DNA of 64,000 nucleotides, from the NCBI GenBank assembly GCA_023227965.1, contig JALOCA010000003.1, positions 62,001 to 126,000 of the forward strand. Direction: 5' to 3'. The notes under the pieces were generated by a model that did no database searches, was not told the DNA's origin, and worked only from the letters and a program-made list of their open reading frames with translations. The first letter of the stretch is position 1; each line of letters starts with the position of its first letter. Shown here in pieces: positions 62,132 through 64,000 of the stretch. A program made the position numbers and the translations under genes. Source of the DNA: Lentimicrobiaceae bacterium. GTDB taxonomy: Bacteria > Bacteroidota > Bacteroidia > Bacteroidales > JALOCA01.

Positions 62132-63832
62132 ATGGAAGAAAAAAGTAATTTACAGCCAACTGAACCCAAATCCGGTCTCAATTTTATTCACCAGATCATA
62201 GAAGAAGATATCCGGAATAATAAAAACGGCGCCAAAGTGCACACCCGTTTTCCGCCGGAACCCAACGGTTACCTGCACATAGGTCATGCCAAATCCATTT
62301 GCCTGAATTTTGGTACTGCCCAAAAATATGGTGGGCTCTGCAATCTCCGTTTCGACGATACTAACCCGGTAAAAGAAGATGTTGAATATGTTGATTCAAT
62401 AATGGAAGACGTCCGTTGGTTGGGTTTCGACTGGGGCGACCGCCTGTACTATGCTTCCGACTATTTCGATACCCTGTACGAATATGCAGTTAAACTGATA
62501 AAAAAAGGTAAAGCATTCGTGTGCGATCTGAGCGGAGAAGAAATGGGCGAATACCGTGGCACGGTTACCATTCCCGGAAAAGAAAGTCCTTATCGCAACC
62601 GTTCGGTAGCAGAAAACCTCGACTTGTTTCAGCGGATGAAAGCCGGAGAGTTTGCTGACGGCAGCAGGGTGCTGCGTGCCAAAATAGATATGGCTTCGCC
62701 CAATATGCTGCTCCGCGACCCTGTTCTCTACCGCATCCTGCGTACCGACCACCATCGTACTGGCGATAAATGGTGTATTTATCCCATGTATGATTTTGCC
62801 CACGGGCAATGCGATTCTATCGAAAAAATCACCCATTCCATCTGTACGCTTGAGTTTGAAGTGCACCGTCCGTTGTACGACTGGTTTATTCGTGAGCTGG
62901 AAATTTTTGCACCACAACAGATTGAATTTGCCCGGTTGAACCTTAATTATACCGTGATGAGCAAACGGAAGTTGCTCCAACTTGTACAGGAAAAATATGT
63001 AGAAGGTTGGGACGATCCGCGTATGCCAACCATCTGCGGGCTGCGCCGCAGAGGATACACACCCGAATCTATAAAAAATTTTGCTGAAATGGTAGGTGTG
63101 GCAAAGCGAGACAACATGATTGATGTTTCGCTGCTCGAATTTTGTGTTCGTGAGGATCTTAATAAAAAATCAAAAAGAGCTTTGGCTGTACTTAATCCTG
63201 TTAAATTAATCATAGATAACTATCCGGATGAACGGTCAGAAGAATTGGATGCCGTAAACAACCCGGAAAACCCGGATGCCGGTGTACGCAAAATTCCTTT
63301 CTCGAAAGAACTGTACATAGAAAAAGAAGACTTTATGGAAGACCCTCCGGTAAAGTATTTCAGGCTTTCGCCCGGAAGAGAAGTACGATTGAAATACGCT
63401 TACATCATTAAATGCGAATATGTGGATAAAAACCCGGTAACAGGGGAAATAACAGCCATACACTGTACCTACGACCCGGAAACCCGCAGCGGAATGTTGC
63501 AAAGCAACCGTAAGGTGAAAGGAACCATCCATTGGGTGTCGGCAAAACACGCCATTGAAGCCGAAGTAAGGCTCTACGACCGACTTTTCAGCACGGAAAA
63601 TCCCGAAGTAGCCGAAGAAGGAAAAGATTTTAAATCGAACCTGAACCCCGGTTCGTTAATCAGTATAATGGGGAAGATGGAACCCTCGCTTGCCACAGCT
63701 CTTCCGGACGAAAAGTATCAGTTTGAACGCATAGGTTATTTCTGTGTGGACAAGGATTCTTCTGCAGAGAGATTACTGTTTAACCGTACTGTTTCACTGA
63801 AAGATTCCTGGACAAGGCAGGGAAAAGGCTGA
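62132..63832 (+). CDS. glnS: Glutaminyl-tRNA synthetase
   Basis: This 566-aa class I synthetase charges tRNA-Gln directly. The HIGH motif is at residues 49-52 in YLHIGHAKS, preceded by [10 protein letters not shown], and the second signature is VMSKRKLLQ. The anticodon-binding beta-barrels follow ([20 protein letters not shown]). The Gln-specific [17 protein letters not shown] is present. Only 58 bp separates its stop from the tRNA-Gln gene, which has its own -7 box. Confidence 0.96.
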   Translation: MEEKSNLQPTEPKSGLNFIHQIIEEDIRNNKNGAKVHTRFPPEPNGYLHIGHAKSICLNFGTAQKYGGLCNLRFDDTNPVKEDVEYVDSIMEDVRWLGFDWGDRLYYASDYFDTLYEYAVKLIKKGKAFVCDLSGEEMGEYRGTVTIPGKESPYRNRSVAENLDLFQRMKAGEFADGSRVLRAKIDMASPNMLLRDPVLYRILRTDHHRTGDKWCIYPMYDFAHGQCDSIEKITHSICTLEFEVHRPLYDWFIRELEIFAPQQIEFARLNLNYTVMSKRKLLQLVQEKYVEGWDDPRMPTICGLRRRGYTPESIKNFAEMVGVAKRDNMIDVSLLEFCVREDLNKKSKRALAVLNPVKLIIDNYPDERSEELDAVNNPENPDAGVRKIPFSKELYIEKEDFMEDPPVKYFRLSPGREVRLKYAYIIKCEYVDKNPVTGEITAIHCTYDPETRSGMLQSNRKVKGTIHWVSAKHAIEAEVRLYDRLFSTENPEVAEEGKDFKSNLNPGSLISIMGKMEPSLATALPDEKYQFERIGYFCVDKDSSAERLLFNRTVSLKDSWTRQGKG

Positions 63833-63873
63833 AATTTTTAAAAAAGCTTGTGCAATTGGTATAAAAACTTTTT

Positions 63874-63881
63874 TACTTTTG
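63874..63881 (+). promoter_or_regulatory. -7 element of tRNA-Gln promoter
   Basis: TACTTTTG lies 9 bp before the tRNA 5' end, as in the tRNA-Cys promoter. TTG triplets upstream are at 15- and 23-bp spacing, neither ideal. Confidence 0.55.
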
Positions 63882-63890
63882 CAGCGCAAT

Positions 63891-63963
63891 TGTCCGATGG
63901 TGTAACTGGCAACACGTCTGACTCTGGATCAGAAGAGTCCAGGTTCGAGCCCTGGTCGGACAA
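63891..63963 (+). tRNA. tRNA-Gln (anticodon CTG)
   Basis: Acceptor TGTCCGA/TCGGACA with the weak U1-A72 pair typical of tRNA-Gln, anticodon stem TCTGA/TCAGA with loop CTCTGGA (anticodon CTG), T arm CCAGG-TTCGAGC-CCTGG and discriminator A. CCA is not encoded. It follows glnS directly and is closed by a terminator at the window edge. Confidence 0.95.
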
Positions 63964-63964
63964 C

Positions 63965-63996
63965 AAAACCATCCCGAAATCCCGGAATGGTTTTTT
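63965..63996 (+). terminator. Intrinsic terminator after tRNA-Gln
   Basis: AAAACCAT pairs with ATGGTTTT, plus an inner CCG/CGG after one mismatch, and six T residues follow. It starts one base after the tRNA discriminator. Confidence 0.85.
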
Positions 63997-64000
63997 GTTT

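Noticed and set aside
1..64000. CRISPR arrays, insertion sequences, prophage or integrase genes, rRNA
   Set aside because: No regularly spaced repeats, transposase or integrase motifs, or rRNA segments were seen on either strand.

Overview
The window looks like a chromosomal segment from a Bacteroidota (Bacteroidetes) bacterium, probably Bacteroidales-like. The evidence is two exported proteins with Por/type IX secretion (T9SS) C-terminal sorting domains, several promoters that fit the Bacteroidota pattern (TTTG or TTG, 19-21 bp spacer, TAnnTTTG), the purH-mreB-mreC-mreD gene order, the 1113-aa propeller/barrel outer-membrane-type protein, a DUF4369/TlpA thioredoxin lipoprotein and an AT-rich base composition. 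I saw no CRISPR array, insertion sequence, prophage or rRNA gene. Two tRNA genes are present: Cys (minus strand) and Gln (plus strand, at the right edge).

Layout. 0-3.5 kb: end of the ATP synthase operon (atpA fragment, atpG), then ferritin and an LD-carboxypeptidase. 3.5-10.1 kb: a membrane PAS-only protein, a secreted BNR-repeat T9SS protein, a TetR regulator and a MacB-type ATPase/permease pair. 10.3-19.7 kb: a tightly packed twelve-gene plus-strand operon resembling the aryl-polyene/flexirubin class of type II fatty acid/polyketide clusters (thioesterase, three active-type ketosynthases, two chain-length-factor-like partners, one truncated ketosynthase-like protein, ACP, NodB-type deacetylase, LolA-like carrier, lipoprotein, hotdog dehydratase). 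19.8-26.6 kb: polA, a CotH/T9SS protein, a small zinc-ribbon protein, ssb and an MBL hydrolase. 26.8-33.9 kb: a TolB-like/beta-barrel fusion, a half-size TauE protein, a flavin split-barrel protein and a class II ribonucleotide reductase. 34-41.5 kb: manC, sprT-like and a 59-aa lipoprotein on the minus strand; mlaE-mlaF-cvpA on the plus strand; dnaG and a TlpA-like lipoprotein. 41.9-51.5 kb: a sugar MFS transporter, purH-mreBCD, a MacB-like permease, a CDF metal transporter and recJ. 51.4-61.3 kb: LysE and GH3 proteins, HemW, an orphan sensor kinase, and a tripartite ABC exporter operon with two paired permeases. 61.3-64 kb: tRNA-Cys, a Cys-rich CWC protein, folB, glnS and tRNA-Gln.

Most of the window is housekeeping. 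The most distinctive block is the 10.3-19.7 kb operon. It carries a tandemly duplicated ketosynthase/chain-length-factor pair but, within the window, no ketoreductase, acyltransferase, starter-unit ligase, ammonia-lyase or exporter. It therefore either depends on enzymes encoded elsewhere or makes a variant product. Other points for follow-up are small genes and relics: a 59-aa lipoprotein ahead of sprT, a possible frameshifted small secreted Cys-rich protein near 56.6 kb, a DUF2892-like C-terminal relic after dnaG, and two uncharacterised repeat or palindrome elements in divergent promoter regions (22.7 and 25.3 kb). All functional calls come from reading motifs; no database search was run.
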